A DNA stretch of 33,892 nt from Lentisphaeria bacterium (GTDB taxonomy: Bacteria; Verrucomicrobiota; Lentisphaeria; Victivallales; Victivallaceae): assembly GCA_017450705.1 (NCBI GenBank), contig JAFSTC010000104.1, positions 1-33,892 on the forward strand, given 5' to 3'. Position 1 is the first letter of the stretch. Each line of letters begins with the position of its first letter. The notes below the pieces were generated by a model. The model did no database searches. It saw nothing but the letters and a program-made list of their open reading frames with translations, and was not told the origin of the DNA. The position numbers and the translations under genes were made by a program. This document shows positions 14,948-23,110 of this stretch, one piece after another.

Positions 14948-15932
14948 CAGGCGTATTTTGAAGACCGTTTTCGCGTTTTTTCTGACCGTCTGCGCGGTCC
15001 TGCCGGCGGTCTGCGCGGAGTGCTTTTCTCTGGACGCCGGAGCGTCGAAGAAAATATTTTACTTTTCCGAACACGCCGTCGAAGCGGGGAGTCGAAATGT
15101 CGAATATGCTGTCGTCTGGATCCACGGCAACCGGGGCGGCTCGCAGGATCCGGCGGTCCTCCTCAGGCGGCGGCTGGCCGCCCTGCCGGACGGGAGAAAA
15201 GTCCTTTGCATCGCGCCCGCTTTCAACACGACTCCGGCGTTGAAAAATCCCGCCATGAAGGCGGCGGCCCTGCTGTGGGACAAGGAGAACTGGCGGGGCG
15301 GCGGCGCTTCCTCCAACGGAGAAGGGATCAGCTCCTTTGCCGTCGTCGATCTGTTGTGCCGTCAGCTGGCCGACGGGAAAAAATATCCCCGGCTGCGGCA
15401 CATATTGATCGCCGGTTTCTCCGCGGGAGGGCAGTTCGTCGGCCGTTACGCCGCCGTGGGCCGTTTGCCGGAAAGGGAGGGCATCCGTTACGCCTTTGCC
15501 GTCGGAGCGCCGTCCTCTTATCTTTACATCGACGGACGGCGGTTTTGCAAGGGGCGCTTTCAGGTCCCCGGCAAACCCGTAAAAAATTTCAACCGCTGGC
15601 GGAAGGGACTGGAGGATCCGCCGGCGTACGCGAAAGACATTACCCGGGAACAGATTTTGAAAAATCTCTCTTCCCGGTACACCCTGTATCTGTGCGGCGA
15701 CCGCGACACCGGCGGGAAGGACCTCGACACCTCGCCCGCCGCCATGCTGCAGGGGGAAAACCGCTATGACCGCTTCACGGTCTTCCGGCAATACACGGCG
15801 CTGTTTCCCGCGTGGCGGGCGCAAACTTGTTTCGTGACGGTGCCCGGCTTCGGTCATGACAAGGACCGTGTCATGTTTTCATCGCCGGAGTTTCTCGGCC
15901 TGATTTTCGGAAAGCGCCCGCCCCGGCCCTGA
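14937..15932 (+). CDS. Secreted alpha/beta hydrolase
   Basis: 331 residues from the ATG at 14937; a much longer in-frame start at 14814 would merely translate the preceding gene in another frame. Residues 1-24 form a signal peptide (RRILKTVFAFFLTVCAVLPAVCA), with cleavage likely before ECFS. The mature part has an oxyanion strand VVWIHGNRGG and a nucleophile elbow GFSAGGQ (Ser near 163). A plausible acid is in CGDRDTGGKD (about 253-262) and a catalytic His in PGFGHDKD (about 303-310). This is the layout of secreted esterases and depolymerase-like hydrolases; the substrate is unknown. The gene overlaps the acidic small protein. A possible lipobox is not present, because the Cys falls one residue after Ala-Glu. 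Confidence 0.8.
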   Translation: MTSDRRILKTVFAFFLTVCAVLPAVCAECFSLDAGASKKIFYFSEHAVEAGSRNVEYAVVWIHGNRGGSQDPAVLLRRRLAALPDGRKVLCIAPAFNTTPALKNPAMKAAALLWDKENWRGGGASSNGEGISSFAVVDLLCRQLADGKKYPRLRHILIAGFSAGGQFVGRYAAVGRLPEREGIRYAFAVGAPSSYLYIDGRRFCKGRFQVPGKPVKNFNRWRKGLEDPPAYAKDITREQILKNLSSRYTLYLCGDRDTGGKDLDTSPAAMLQGENRYDRFTVFRQYTALFPAWRAQTCFVTVPGFGHDKDRVMFSSPEFLGLIFGKRPPRP

Positions 15933-16021
15933 CCGCCGGGCTGGAAGGGAAAGTCGCGGAAAAATCTTCGCGGGGCGATCATGTCATGTTCCCGCAACAT
16001 AAAATCGGGGAGGCAAAGGCC

Positions 16022-16438
16022 ATGAATATTCTCTTTTTTGCAGTTCTTTTCATCATCGCCCGCGTCATAGATGCGTGGATACGGGGGCATCGGTACAAGC
16101 AGAAGCTCGAGCGGGAAGCCCGGGAGGTCGAAGAGAAATGCGCAGGGAAGCCTGCGGAGGAACAAATCAGGATCCGCCGGGCGTACCTTGCAAAACTTGA
16201 GGCGGAAGTGCGCCGTTTGCGGGGTTCAGGAGAGCCTCAAAAGCGGCGGGCGGTCGAACCGGGCGAGTCCCTGTCGGCCGGCACGAAAGCGGCACTGCTC
16301 GTTGCAGGCGGCATCGCCGCGGCGCACGTGTCGGACAGTTCTGCCGGAGGGGAGGGGGGCACGTCGGGCGCCGCCGGTCTGTCTGCCGGCTGCGACTGCT
16401 GCGACGGGGGCGGAGACTGCGGCTGCGACTGCGGGTAG
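16022..16438 (+). CDS. Membrane-anchored coiled-coil protein with Cys/Gly-rich tail
   Basis: 138 residues, function unknown. It has an N-terminal membrane helix (MNILFFAVLFIIARVIDAW), a charged helical segment rich in Glu/Arg/Lys (about 22-70) likely to form a coiled coil, and a second hydrophobic stretch (AALLVAGGIAAAH, about 88-100). It ends with CDCCDGGGDCGCDCG at the extreme C-terminus: eight or so cysteines alternating with Asp and Gly. Such a tail could bind metal, anchor an iron-sulfur cluster or be cross-linked. The start at 16022 is chosen over 15986 because GGGGAGGCAAAGG precedes it. It is a single gene, convergent with the broken nucleotidyltransferase on the other strand. Similar Cys-Gly tails occur in small phage-shock-like or TerY-like neighbours, but I see no homology that proves a link. 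Confidence 0.65.
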   Translation: MNILFFAVLFIIARVIDAWIRGHRYKQKLEREAREVEEKCAGKPAEEQIRIRRAYLAKLEAEVRRLRGSGEPQKRRAVEPGESLSAGTKAALLVAGGIAAAHVSDSSAGGEGGTSGAAGLSAGCDCCDGGGDCGCDCG

Positions 16439-16468
16439 TTGCGGTCCTCGGCGGAGCTCCGCCTCGAT

Positions 16469-16911
16469 TCAAGCTTGAAAAAGCTGCTTTTTGATTTTCA
16501 AAAGCAGGATGTCGTCGGCGTCCTTGTCGCGGGCAACGGCCAGTTTCGAACTCAGAAGGTCGTCCAGACAAAGGAAGGAACGCCTCTGAAGTCGCGGGTG
16601 ACGGCCCGCTTTTCCTCCTCGGAGAACTTGGCAAGTCCCGGCGGCGACAGATGGAATTGGACGATCCCGGCAGAGGTTTGGAACGTCTGCACAAAGCCGT
16701 CTCCGGTTCGAAGATCCAGCGGCTCGACCTCCATGTCGAGTTCGCCGGCCAAAGCGGAGTTGAGTCTGGAGAAGTTGTCCGGATCCTGCGGTGGAATGAA
16801 GAGATCCCAATCCAGCGTGAAACGGGGCATCCCCTCCTGAAGCATCGCCTGTCCGCCGACAACGACATAACGGACCTGTGAATCGTTGAGTTTCTTCAGG
16901 AGTCTTTCCAT
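16469..16911 (-). pseudogene. Frameshifted nucleotidyltransferase-like protein
   Basis: From the ATG at 16911 the frame reads MERLLKKLNDSQVRYVVVGG then QAM ... PRFTLDWDLFI, a minimal nucleotidyltransferase motif (GGxAM ... DxD) of the type seen in MNT-like/DUF6036-like proteins. Near 16579 the frame ends prematurely (RDFRGVPS then stop at 16552). A second frame carries a natural continuation, FLCLDDLLSSKLAVARDKDADD then ILLLKIKKQL, to the stop at 16469. One missing base in a Pro codon would join them. The upstream 62-residue gene overlaps by 16 bp, as in two-gene toxin-antitoxin-like pairs. The damage could be real decay or a sequencing error. Confidence 0.7.
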
Positions 16912-17084
16912 TTGCCCCCTCCCTGCGCCGCGATCTCGCACAGATACGCGCGTTTCCAGGCGTTCATTTCGTCATAGCTGCGGAAGGATTTTTTTGAGAA
17001 CTTTGGCAGATCGGTCGGGACCGGGAAATCCATCCTGGGCGGATGGGCCAGCCACAGCCGTATCTTCTGTTCGCGGATATCCAT
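16896..17084 (-). CDS. Small partner protein of the nucleotidyltransferase
   Basis: 62 residues starting MDIREQKIRLWLAHPPRMDF, with an excellent site GTCAGGAGGAAGAG before the ATG. No family is recognised. It is basic and rich in aromatic residues, with a helical C-terminal half (SYDEMNAWKRAYLCEIAAQ). It overlaps the start of the nucleotidyltransferase gene by 16 bp, so translation is coupled. Pairs of a small protein and a minimal nucleotidyltransferase often act as toxin-antitoxin or conflict modules, and that is the main reason to suspect such a role. A TTATATT -10-like element (minus strand, near 17140) is present without a clear -35. Confidence 0.6.
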   Translation of the reverse strand: MDIREQKIRLWLAHPPRMDFPVPTDLPKFSKKSFRSYDEMNAWKRAYLCEIAAQGGGKWKDS

Positions 17085-17235
17085 GTCTCTTCCTCCTGAC
17101 GCGGGACGGCCCCTTCGCAATTTGCGGTCCCCGCCGCCTAATATAACAGCCCTTCCGGCCAAAGGCGAATCATTTTCGTTTTTCCGGGCTCCGTTTCCCG
17201 CGCGGGGGCGGCGGTTCTGGGCACCGGCCGGGCCG

Positions 17236-17895
17236 TTATTTCGGGAGATCGGCCGGGCGGTCCTGTTCGGCCCAGGGATACTTGGCCCGGTCTTCGGCCG
17301 TGATCTTGCGGATGACCCGGGCGGGATTCCCGGCGGCGAGGGTGTTCGCCGGGATGTCGCGGATGACTACCGAGCCCGCCGCGATGACCGCGTTGTCGCC
17401 GATGGTCACGCCGCCGATGATCGTCACCGATCCGCCGATCCAGACGTTGTTGCCAACGGTCACGGGGAACGCGTATTCCCAGCCGTCGATGCGGTCCTGA
17501 ACATCCAGCGGGTGTCCGGCGGCGAGGATGGACACGTTGGGCGCGATCCAGACGTTGTCTCCGAAACGGCAGGAATTGCCGTCCAGCACGATGAAATTGT
17601 AATTGGCGAAGAAATTCTCGCCGACCTCGATGCGGAAGCCGTAATCGCATTTGAAGGGGGGAAGAATGTTGCATTTTTTGCCGATCTTCCCGAAGATCCG
17701 GGCAAGAAAATCCCGCCGTTCCCGCACCTGGGAAGGACGGAATTGATTGTATTCCCAGATCGCATCCTGGATTTTGAAGCGGTACTCCGCCATCTCCGTT
17801 GTTCTGTTGGGGTTGTAAAGAAGCCCCGCTTCGGCTTTTTCCTGTTCGGTCATGCCGCCCGGCACGGGTTTGCAGAGGATGGGATGTTCTTTCAT
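17236..17895 (-). CDS. Sugar O-acetyltransferase (maltose/galactoside type)
   Basis: 219 residues, a left-handed beta-helix acetyltransferase of the Maa/LacA family that moves acetyl from acetyl-CoA to sugar hydroxyls. The N-terminal helical part includes the family cap (PGGMTEQEKAEAGLLYNPN, about 12-30). The hexapeptide repeats run from about 70 to 195, with the catalytic His128 in AAGHPLD and the closing VVIRDIPANTLAAGNPARVIR. Length is typical. GGAGATAAGG precedes the start. It is a single gene with promoter TTGCAA/TACATT. A detoxifying or sugar-modification role is usual for the family; no transporter or glycosidase is beside it. Confidence 0.93.
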   Translation of the reverse strand: MKEHPILCKPVPGGMTEQEKAEAGLLYNPNRTTEMAEYRFKIQDAIWEYNQFRPSQVRERRDFLARIFGKIGKKCNILPPFKCDYGFRIEVGENFFANYNFIVLDGNSCRFGDNVWIAPNVSILAAGHPLDVQDRIDGWEYAFPVTVGNNVWIGGSVTIIGGVTIGDNAVIAAGSVVIRDIPANTLAAGNPARVIRKITAEDRAKYPWAEQDRPADLPK

Positions 17896-17932
17896 GTTTC
17901 CTTATCTCCTTCGGTTTTTGCGGCGCCATCCA

Positions 17933-17960
17933 AATGTAGCACGGGAAATCGGGATTGCAA
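17933..17960 (-). promoter_or_regulatory. Promoter of the acetyltransferase gene
   Basis: On the minus strand TTGCAA (17955-17960), 16-bp spacer ending CGTGC, TACATT (17933-17938). It is an extended -10 of the same style as 7813 and 23884. Confidence 0.6.
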
Positions 17961-18018
17961 GCGAAACGGCCGCCGGCATCGCAAGTTGCGGTCCGGAAAT
18001 CCCGTCATGTTGGATCGA

Positions 18019-18074
18019 TTTGACATTTTTTGCCTGTTTTTGACATTTCAAAACGGGGAAAACCGTGGTATACT
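18019..18074 (+). promoter_or_regulatory. Promoter of the TIM-barrel operon with direct repeats
   Basis: TTCAAA (18047-18052), 16-bp spacer ending CGTGG, TATACT (18069-18074). Two exact copies of TTTGACATTT lie at 18019-18028 and 18039-18048, spaced 20 bp, and the second abuts the -35. Two same-face sites next to a -35 suggest activator or repressor binding. Confidence 0.5.
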
Positions 18075-18117
18075 ATCCCGCAGCAGGACCCGAAAACCCC
18101 GAAAAATGAGGAAAAAC

Positions 18118-19116
18118 ATGTCGGATTTGCAGAATGCCCGGGCGCGGCTCTTCGAACGGAGCTGCAAACTTCACAAGACCCTGCGGGTCGAGCTGGGCGA
18201 GACCGCTTCCCCCGGTTACCGGGAGCGGTGCGCGCTGGAGGATCCCGAACGCAAACCCCTCTCCGAGGAGTACTGGAAACAACTTTTTCCCGAATATGCC
18301 GCCTTTGCCGAGGCCGTCCGGCAGGAGCTGGCCGCGAAGCCCGCCTTCGACCGGGGACGGCCCGTCACTTCCGACGATCTCTGGCTCTGGGGCGGTCCCA
18401 CCCCCGAGTGGGGCGGTTCGCTCCTGCCGGACACCCTCCTGCGGACGGCGAAATACTTCAACGCCGTCAACGGCGTCTACGTCTACGGCCCCACCTCCCG
18501 GGAGATGATCTCCCGCCACGGGGGGATGAAGAAACTTCTTGCCATGGTCACCACCACCTGCCGCGCCCCCGGGCAGCAGCCCGAAAGCGACGTCGAATGC
18601 GCCGAAAAGCTCAGCCGCCTCTCGCTGGAATTCCCCTGTGTCGCGGGCGGCATGATGGACGACATGACGGCGGCGTCCGACGCCGTCACCCCCGAAAAGA
18701 TCCGGCAGGTCTCTTCCGTGAGCGCCGCGCTCAAAAAACACAACCCGGCGCTGGAACTCTTCGGCGTGGTCTACCGCCACGAACTGGGGAAAAAGGACTA
18801 TTCCGGGATCCTGCCTTACATCGACGGCGTCAATCTCTGGCACTGGTATCAGGAGGAACTCCTCGACCTCGAAGAGAACGTGTCGCTCTGCCGGACGATC
18901 TTCCCCGGCAAGAAGATCCTCATGGGGCTCTTCCTCCACGATTACGGCACGTCCGACGCCGGGACCCTGCCGGAACTGCTGCTCTACCAGCTTCAGGGCG
19001 CCCGGTCCCTGCTGGCGCGGGGGGAGATCTCGGGTCTGGTCATCCTCGGCGACCGGGAGATCCTCAAGTGGCCCGAACAGGCCGCCGCCGTCAAGGGCTT
19101 CCTCGAAGCCAGATAA
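18118..19116 (+). CDS. TIM-barrel-like protein of unknown function
   Basis: 332 residues. The pattern of alternating strands and helices resembles a (beta/alpha)8 barrel, with strand-like segments TTTCRAPG, LFGVVYRHEL, GVNLWHWYQEEL, KILMGLFLHDYG and GLVILGD carrying acidic and His residues at their ends. Those residues (Glu/Asp/His at the strand ends) are candidates for a carbohydrate pocket. I could not assign a named family. The ATG at 18118 has GAGG upstream; an ATG at 18106 is less likely. The downstream oxidoreductase gene starts 27 bp after its stop and no terminator intervenes, so they form an operon. By context it may act on the same sugar or sugar derivative, in a scavenging pathway. 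Confidence 0.6.
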   Translation: MSDLQNARARLFERSCKLHKTLRVELGETASPGYRERCALEDPERKPLSEEYWKQLFPEYAAFAEAVRQELAAKPAFDRGRPVTSDDLWLWGGPTPEWGGSLLPDTLLRTAKYFNAVNGVYVYGPTSREMISRHGGMKKLLAMVTTTCRAPGQQPESDVECAEKLSRLSLEFPCVAGGMMDDMTAASDAVTPEKIRQVSSVSAALKKHNPALELFGVVYRHELGKKDYSGILPYIDGVNLWHWYQEELLDLEENVSLCRTIFPGKKILMGLFLHDYGTSDAGTLPELLLYQLQGARSLLARGEISGLVILGDREILKWPEQAAAVKGFLEAR

Positions 19117-19143
19117 AACTTTTTCAACAGGGAGAAAAACATC

Positions 19144-20490
19144 ATGAACGGCAAAAAACACTACGTGCACGTGGGAACGGGACAGCGTTCCTGGATGTAT
19201 CTCACCGCCCTGGCGGGCAAACATGCCGACGCGGGACTCCTCTGCGCCCTCTGCGACACCAATGGCCGCCGCATGGACTACTGGAACAGCTATCTGGGGA
19301 AAAATTACCAGTACGGCCCCGTCCCGACCTACCGGGCCGCCGACTTCGACCGCATGATCGCCGAGCAGAAGCCCGACACGGTCATCGTCACTTCCATCGA
19401 CCGGACCCATCACAAGTACATCTGCCGGGCCATGGAGCTGGGATGCGACGTCATCACCGAGAAACCCATGACCGTCGACGCCGAAAAGTGCCAGCAGATC
19501 GTCGATACGCAGAAACGCACCGGCCGCAAGGTGACCGTGGCCTTCAACTACCGCTACGCCCCCCGGAACACCAAGGTCAAGGAGATCATCCGCAGCGGCC
19601 TCGTCGGCACCGTCACCAGCGTGCACTTCGACTGGTCGCTGAGCACGGACCACGGCGCGGACTATTTCCGCCGCTGGCACCGGGACAAACTCAACAGCGG
19701 CGGACTGCTCGTCCACAAGTCCACCCACCACTTCGATCTGGTCAACTGGTGGCTGGACAGCGAACCCGAAACGGTCTTCGCCATGGGCGCGCTCCGCTTC
19801 TACGGCCGGGCCAACGCGGAGTCCCGGGGCATCGACTACCGCTGTTACCGCACCCGGAACGTCCCCGCCGCGGCGCAGGATCCCTTCCGCTACGTCGGAC
19901 CGCAGGACCCCCACTGGAAGGAGGTCTACGACAGCATCTATTTCGGCTCCGAAGAGGAGGACAACTACTTCCGCGACCTGAACGTCTTCGGCGACGGCAT
20001 CAGCATCGAGGACAACATGGGGGTCATGGTCCGCTACAAAAACAAGGCCGTCCTGACCTACTCGCTCAACGCCCACGCCCCGTGGGAGGGCTACCGGGTG
20101 ACCTTCAACGGCACGAAGGGGCGGCTCGAAGTCAACGCCGTGGAGGTCTCTGCCTACAAGGACGTGACCACGCAGGCTTTTCATCCCGTGGACTTCCCCG
20201 GCGCGCGGCCTTTGGAGAAGGAGCGCGGCGAGCTGGTCCCGGAGATCCTCTTCCAGCCCCACTGGGGCAAGCCCTGGATCATCGACTATCCCGAAGTGGC
20301 GGCCGACGCCGACCACGGCGGCGGCGACGAACTGATTTTGCGGCATCTTTTCCGCGGCGTGGAGTCCGACCCCCTGGGGCTGGCCGCCGACAACATCGAC
20401 GGCGCGAGATCCATTCTCGTGGGCATCGCGGGGAACGAGTCCATGCGCACCGGTCTGCCCGTCCGCATCGATTCTCTCGTAAAGTTCTGA
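19144..20490 (+). CDS. Gfo/Idh/MocA family oxidoreductase
   Basis: 448 residues, longer than typical by about 90. Such enzymes oxidise or reduce sugar-type substrates with NAD(P). The N-terminal Rossmann fold reads YVHVGTGQRSW (about 6-16), with GTG plus an Arg in place of the second Gly. The dinucleotide region continues to the diagnostic EKP at ITEKPMTV (about 103-105). The C-terminal substrate domain contains GGLLVHKSTHHFDLVNWW (about 196-213), with a His-Asp pair. Long insertions follow, including segments rich in aromatic residues. The GGGAG site lies 12 bases before the ATG. Second gene of the operon with the TIM-barrel protein. PVC bacteria of the gut carry many such genes. The substrate is unknown. 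Confidence 0.88.
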   Translation: MNGKKHYVHVGTGQRSWMYLTALAGKHADAGLLCALCDTNGRRMDYWNSYLGKNYQYGPVPTYRAADFDRMIAEQKPDTVIVTSIDRTHHKYICRAMELGCDVITEKPMTVDAEKCQQIVDTQKRTGRKVTVAFNYRYAPRNTKVKEIIRSGLVGTVTSVHFDWSLSTDHGADYFRRWHRDKLNSGGLLVHKSTHHFDLVNWWLDSEPETVFAMGALRFYGRANAESRGIDYRCYRTRNVPAAAQDPFRYVGPQDPHWKEVYDSIYFGSEEEDNYFRDLNVFGDGISIEDNMGVMVRYKNKAVLTYSLNAHAPWEGYRVTFNGTKGRLEVNAVEVSAYKDVTTQAFHPVDFPGARPLEKERGELVPEILFQPHWGKPWIIDYPEVAADADHGGGDELILRHLFRGVESDPLGLAADNIDGARSILVGIAGNESMRTGLPVRIDSLVKF

Positions 20491-20559
20491 TTTCCGCGGC
20501 CCGCATCGGAAAAACGGCGGCCGGGGGAGCGTCTCCGCCCCCCCGCGCCCCGGGCGGCT

Positions 20560-21117
20560 TCAGGGGGTCTGAAGCTGCCGGATGAAGGTGCGGGTGTCTT
20601 CCAAAACCGCGCGCGGCACGGCGTTTTTCTCGTTGCCGTAACGGTCATACGCCAAGCCAAGGTGTCTGACCGCGATCTGCGGGAACTTCAAACGGAAATA
20701 CTCCGCGATCAGCAGTCTGTGACAGTTGTAAAGCGCTTGCTCCGCGCAGAGGATCGCCACGCCGTCAAGTTGCGAGGGATCCTCAATCTTGTTCAGCGCG
20801 GAAACGATTTCAGGCGTGAAGTAGGCACGCGCATAGGTGAGCAGATCCCAATTTTGGTCATTGCACGCGGAAAAGACCTCCCTTTGGGGAGCAAGGTCAA
20901 GACGCCAAACGAACTTGATATTTTCGTGTCCGCAGCCCCACGTCATGATCGCGGTGTCAAAGAAACTGCCGCACTGTCCGTTGGGGGAACGGCGGACATC
21001 CCAAATCTCCTTCACCCCCTCCTTGTGCATGAGGGGAAAGAATTTTTCGGGGTGGGAGCCGTTCCACAGCTTGCCGTTGTTGCCGCCGTTTTTGCTCACA
21101 GTGAAAAGATTGACCAT
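20560..21117 (-). CDS. DUF488 family protein, longer paralog
   Basis: 185 residues from the ATG at 21117, chosen for the AAAAAAGGAG site upstream; the longer in-frame start at 21240 reaches into the next gene's end. DUF488 features include the N-terminal strand MVNLFTVSKN, EIWDVRRSPN with Asp-Val-Arg (about 39-43), and VAILCAEQALYNCHRLLIAEYF, the C-x-E ... CHR signature (about 127-148). It is a distant paralog of the 10616 gene. A basic Tyr/Arg tail extends the C-terminus. A perfect inverted repeat CTTCAG/CTGAAG overlaps the stop codon (20558-20574). The gene before it on the minus strand is the ADP-ribosylglycohydrolase, separated by 75 bp and a TATATA element. Confidence 0.8.
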   Translation of the reverse strand: MVNLFTVSKNGGNNGKLWNGSHPEKFFPLMHKEGVKEIWDVRRSPNGQCGSFFDTAIMTWGCGHENIKFVWRLDLAPQREVFSACNDQNWDLLTYARAYFTPEIVSALNKIEDPSQLDGVAILCAEQALYNCHRLLIAEYFRLKFPQIAVRHLGLAYDRYGNEKNAVPRAVLEDTRTFIRQLQTP

Positions 21118-21191
21118 GGTGATTTCTCCTTTTTTTTGGGGGGTGTTTTTCGGGGTGTCCAACCTATATACGCTTTTCCCGCGCTTTTTTT

Positions 21192-22010
21192 TCACCGGGT
21201 CCCGAAAAACGAAGCGGAGAATTCCCGGCAGATCTCCCACATATCCGCCGGGAGCCTCTCATCGATCGCGGAAATCATCTCCCGCGGCATTTCCCCGTAG
21301 AAGGCCAGAGCGATCCCCCCGGTGACGGCCGCGATGGTGTCGCTGTCTCCGCCGACGGATACGGCATTTCTCACGGCGTCCTCGTAATCGGCCGATTCCA
21401 GAAAGGCGAGCAGGGCGACGGGCAGGGTTCCCGGGCAGGAGACGTCGAAGGCGTAGTCCGGCCTGATGTCGTCCAGCGTCCGGGAGGAGAGGTCATAGCC
21501 GAACAGCGACTCCATCTTCTCCTTTATCCGTCCCTTGTCCGCCCCCGTGTTCGCGAGGTGGACGGCCAGCGCGGCGGCCTGCGCGCCTTTGATCCCTTCC
21601 GGGTGGTTGTGGGTCACTTCGGCGGAGGCTTTCGCCAGCTTCAGGACCTCGTCCTCGCTCTTCGCGAAAAATCCGACGGGACTGACCCGCATGGCGGAGC
21701 CGTTGCCCCAGCTGTTGTAGGGCCGGGGGACCGGATCGTCCAGCCAGCGCCGGAACGAGCCGCCGTATCCCGCGTTGGGGTAAAGATTTCCCCATTTGCG
21801 GTATGATGCGCCGAAGTCCAGATGATGGAGCAGGGCATCGGCGGTCGCAACGGTCATCACCGAATCGTCCGTGAACCTGGACCGGAAGGAAAACAGGGGA
21901 AAATCCTTTGTTTTGACGTTGTGCCGTTCATAGCAGGAACCGACGATGTCGCCGCCGATCGCCCCGTACAACGGACAAACCGCCGGTTTCCGAAAATTTT
22001 CCGTGCCCAT
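21192..22010 (-). CDS. ADP-ribosylglycohydrolase family protein (DraG-like)
   Basis: 272 residues. The family removes ADP-ribose from proteins, DNA or small molecules using a binuclear Mg centre. The metal ligands are visible: GAIGGDIVG (about 17-24), FTDDSVMT with Thr47-Asp48-Asp49, and GGDSDTIAA (220-228) with Asp222 and Asp224, giving a complete site. The start has AGAGGG upstream. It is a single gene with promoter TTGCAT/TATATT. In the neighbourhood of TIR and NAD genes it could clear ADP-ribose products, but the family has many physiological roles. Confidence 0.92.
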   Translation of the reverse strand: MGTENFRKPAVCPLYGAIGGDIVGSCYERHNVKTKDFPLFSFRSRFTDDSVMTVATADALLHHLDFGASYRKWGNLYPNAGYGGSFRRWLDDPVPRPYNSWGNGSAMRVSPVGFFAKSEDEVLKLAKASAEVTHNHPEGIKGAQAAALAVHLANTGADKGRIKEKMESLFGYDLSSRTLDDIRPDYAFDVSCPGTLPVALLAFLESADYEDAVRNAVSVGGDSDTIAAVTGGIALAFYGEMPREMISAIDERLPADMWEICREFSASFFGTR

Positions 22011-22058
22011 CTGCGTTTCCCTCTCATTTCCCGCCTGTGTCCGAAGACGTCCGCCGAC

Positions 22059-22086
22059 AATATAGACGGTTTTGACGATTATGCAA
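22059..22086 (-). promoter_or_regulatory. Promoter of the ADP-ribosylglycohydrolase gene
   Basis: On the minus strand TTGCAT (22081-22086), 16-bp spacer, TATATT (22059-22064). Confidence 0.6.
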
Positions 22087-22169
22087 GCTCGGGTTTCCCG
22101 TTTTCCGGCCGCCGGGACCGGCGGGAAAAGTCCCGGCGGCGAAAAAAAACGATATTTTTCGTTTCGGAC

Positions 22170-22197
22170 TTTACTTTGCGGCGGATCCTGTTACTTT
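22170..22197 (+). promoter_or_regulatory. Promoter of the 22222 gene
   Basis: TTTACT (22170-22175), 16-bp spacer, TACTTT (22192-22197). The block TTTACTTT-CGGCGG-TGTTAnTTT is shared with 23034-23061. Confidence 0.55.
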
Positions 22198-22221
22198 ATC
22201 AACACAACAAGTGAGGATACC

Positions 22222-22935
22222 ATGAAGATCCGACCGATCGAAGACCGGAGACGCCGGGAATATCTGATGCGCCTCCTCGGGGGGAAACCCTTCGAAGAGG
22301 CGTGCCGCCTGTACGTTTTGAAAACGCGTTCCCCGCAGTATCTCGCCGTCCAGCCCCTCGAACGGGACGAATATGTCGACGGCCGGCATGAGCATTATTT
22401 TCAACGGGCCGTGAAGCATTTTCCCGCCGACGATCCCGCGGGAAAACACTGCTGTTCCCGCGAAGAACTGATATCGGAAGCCGCCCGGACAACGGGACTG
22501 CCGGAGGAGGAGGCCGCGGTCCTGCTCGACCGGCTTTTCGCTTTCCAGCCGGAACTGACTTTCTGCGAGCGGGGGGCTCTCTGCAAAATGAGCTCCGTTC
22601 CCGGATTTGCCTGTAGCGGCGCGGCGAGGGCGGCGATCCCGTACGGCGTGCTGGCGCGGGAGCTCCCGGAGGAGTGGTATATTTCTCTCCAGATCCCGGA
22701 GCCGGTCATCGAAAAGATGGTCTGGGGGTGCAGAAAAACCGGCAGTCCTGAAGGGTATCCCTGCAGCCGCCGTTTTGCGGAGCGTCTCCTGCGGCTGTAC
22801 AAACGCCGGCGGGGCGAGTTCATCCGGGAATATTCCTTCGAGACCTTGAAATTTTTCTGGCTGGAGTACGGCAGCATGAAGTTCCCGCGGCGCGACGTGG
22901 AACGGGTCGTCGGCCGGATCCTCGCCGCGGCCTGA
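22222..22935 (+). CDS. Uncharacterised basic protein
   Basis: 237 residues, no family recognised. It is rich in Arg and Glu. A central segment has several Cys (about 78-79, 115, 121, 130) around HCCSREELI and GALCKMSSVPGFACSG, possibly a metal-binding arrangement. The C-terminal helices (RRFAERLLRLYKRRRGEF) are strongly basic and might contact nucleic acid. The ATG at 22222 follows GTGAGGATACC. Its promoter belongs to the same TTTACT group as the two MBL modules, the second of which follows within 100 bp, so the genes may be co-regulated. It has no obvious signal peptide or membrane helix. Confidence 0.6.
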   Translation: MKIRPIEDRRRREYLMRLLGGKPFEEACRLYVLKTRSPQYLAVQPLERDEYVDGRHEHYFQRAVKHFPADDPAGKHCCSREELISEAARTTGLPEEEAAVLLDRLFAFQPELTFCERGALCKMSSVPGFACSGAARAAIPYGVLARELPEEWYISLQIPEPVIEKMVWGCRKTGSPEGYPCSRRFAERLLRLYKRRRGEFIREYSFETLKFFWLEYGSMKFPRRDVERVVGRILAAA

Positions 22936-23033
22936 GTCCCCGCGGCCGTCCGGGCCCGGCGGAAAGCGGTCCCGTGCCCGGTGCATTCTGCGTGACGACA
23001 TGCCGGGACGGAAAGGCAAACCGGGAAAAGAAG

Positions 23034-23061
23034 TTTACTTTCCGGCGGTTTTTGTTATTTT
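23034..23061 (+). promoter_or_regulatory. Promoter of the second MBL module
   Basis: TTTACT (23034-23039), 16-bp spacer, TATTTT (23056-23061). It is paralogous to 6753-6781, with GAAGTTTACTTT and TTGTTATTTTCC conserved on either side of a diverged spacer. Confidence 0.6.
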
Positions 23062-23110
23062 CCTCCCGCGGGGGGCATTGGGCCCTCCCGACCCGACACA
23101 GGGAGGTGTC

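Noticed and set aside
18030-20585. Very long plus- and minus-strand frames over the TIM-barrel/Gfo-Idh-MocA genes
   Set aside because: GC-rich shadow frames. They have Arg/Pro/Gly-biased composition and no ribosome binding site, and overlap well-supported genes in another frame.
21117-21240. A longer start for the second DUF488 protein
   Set aside because: The extension crosses the presumed promoter and overlaps the end of the ADP-ribosylglycohydrolase gene; the ATG at 21117 has an excellent AAGGAG site.
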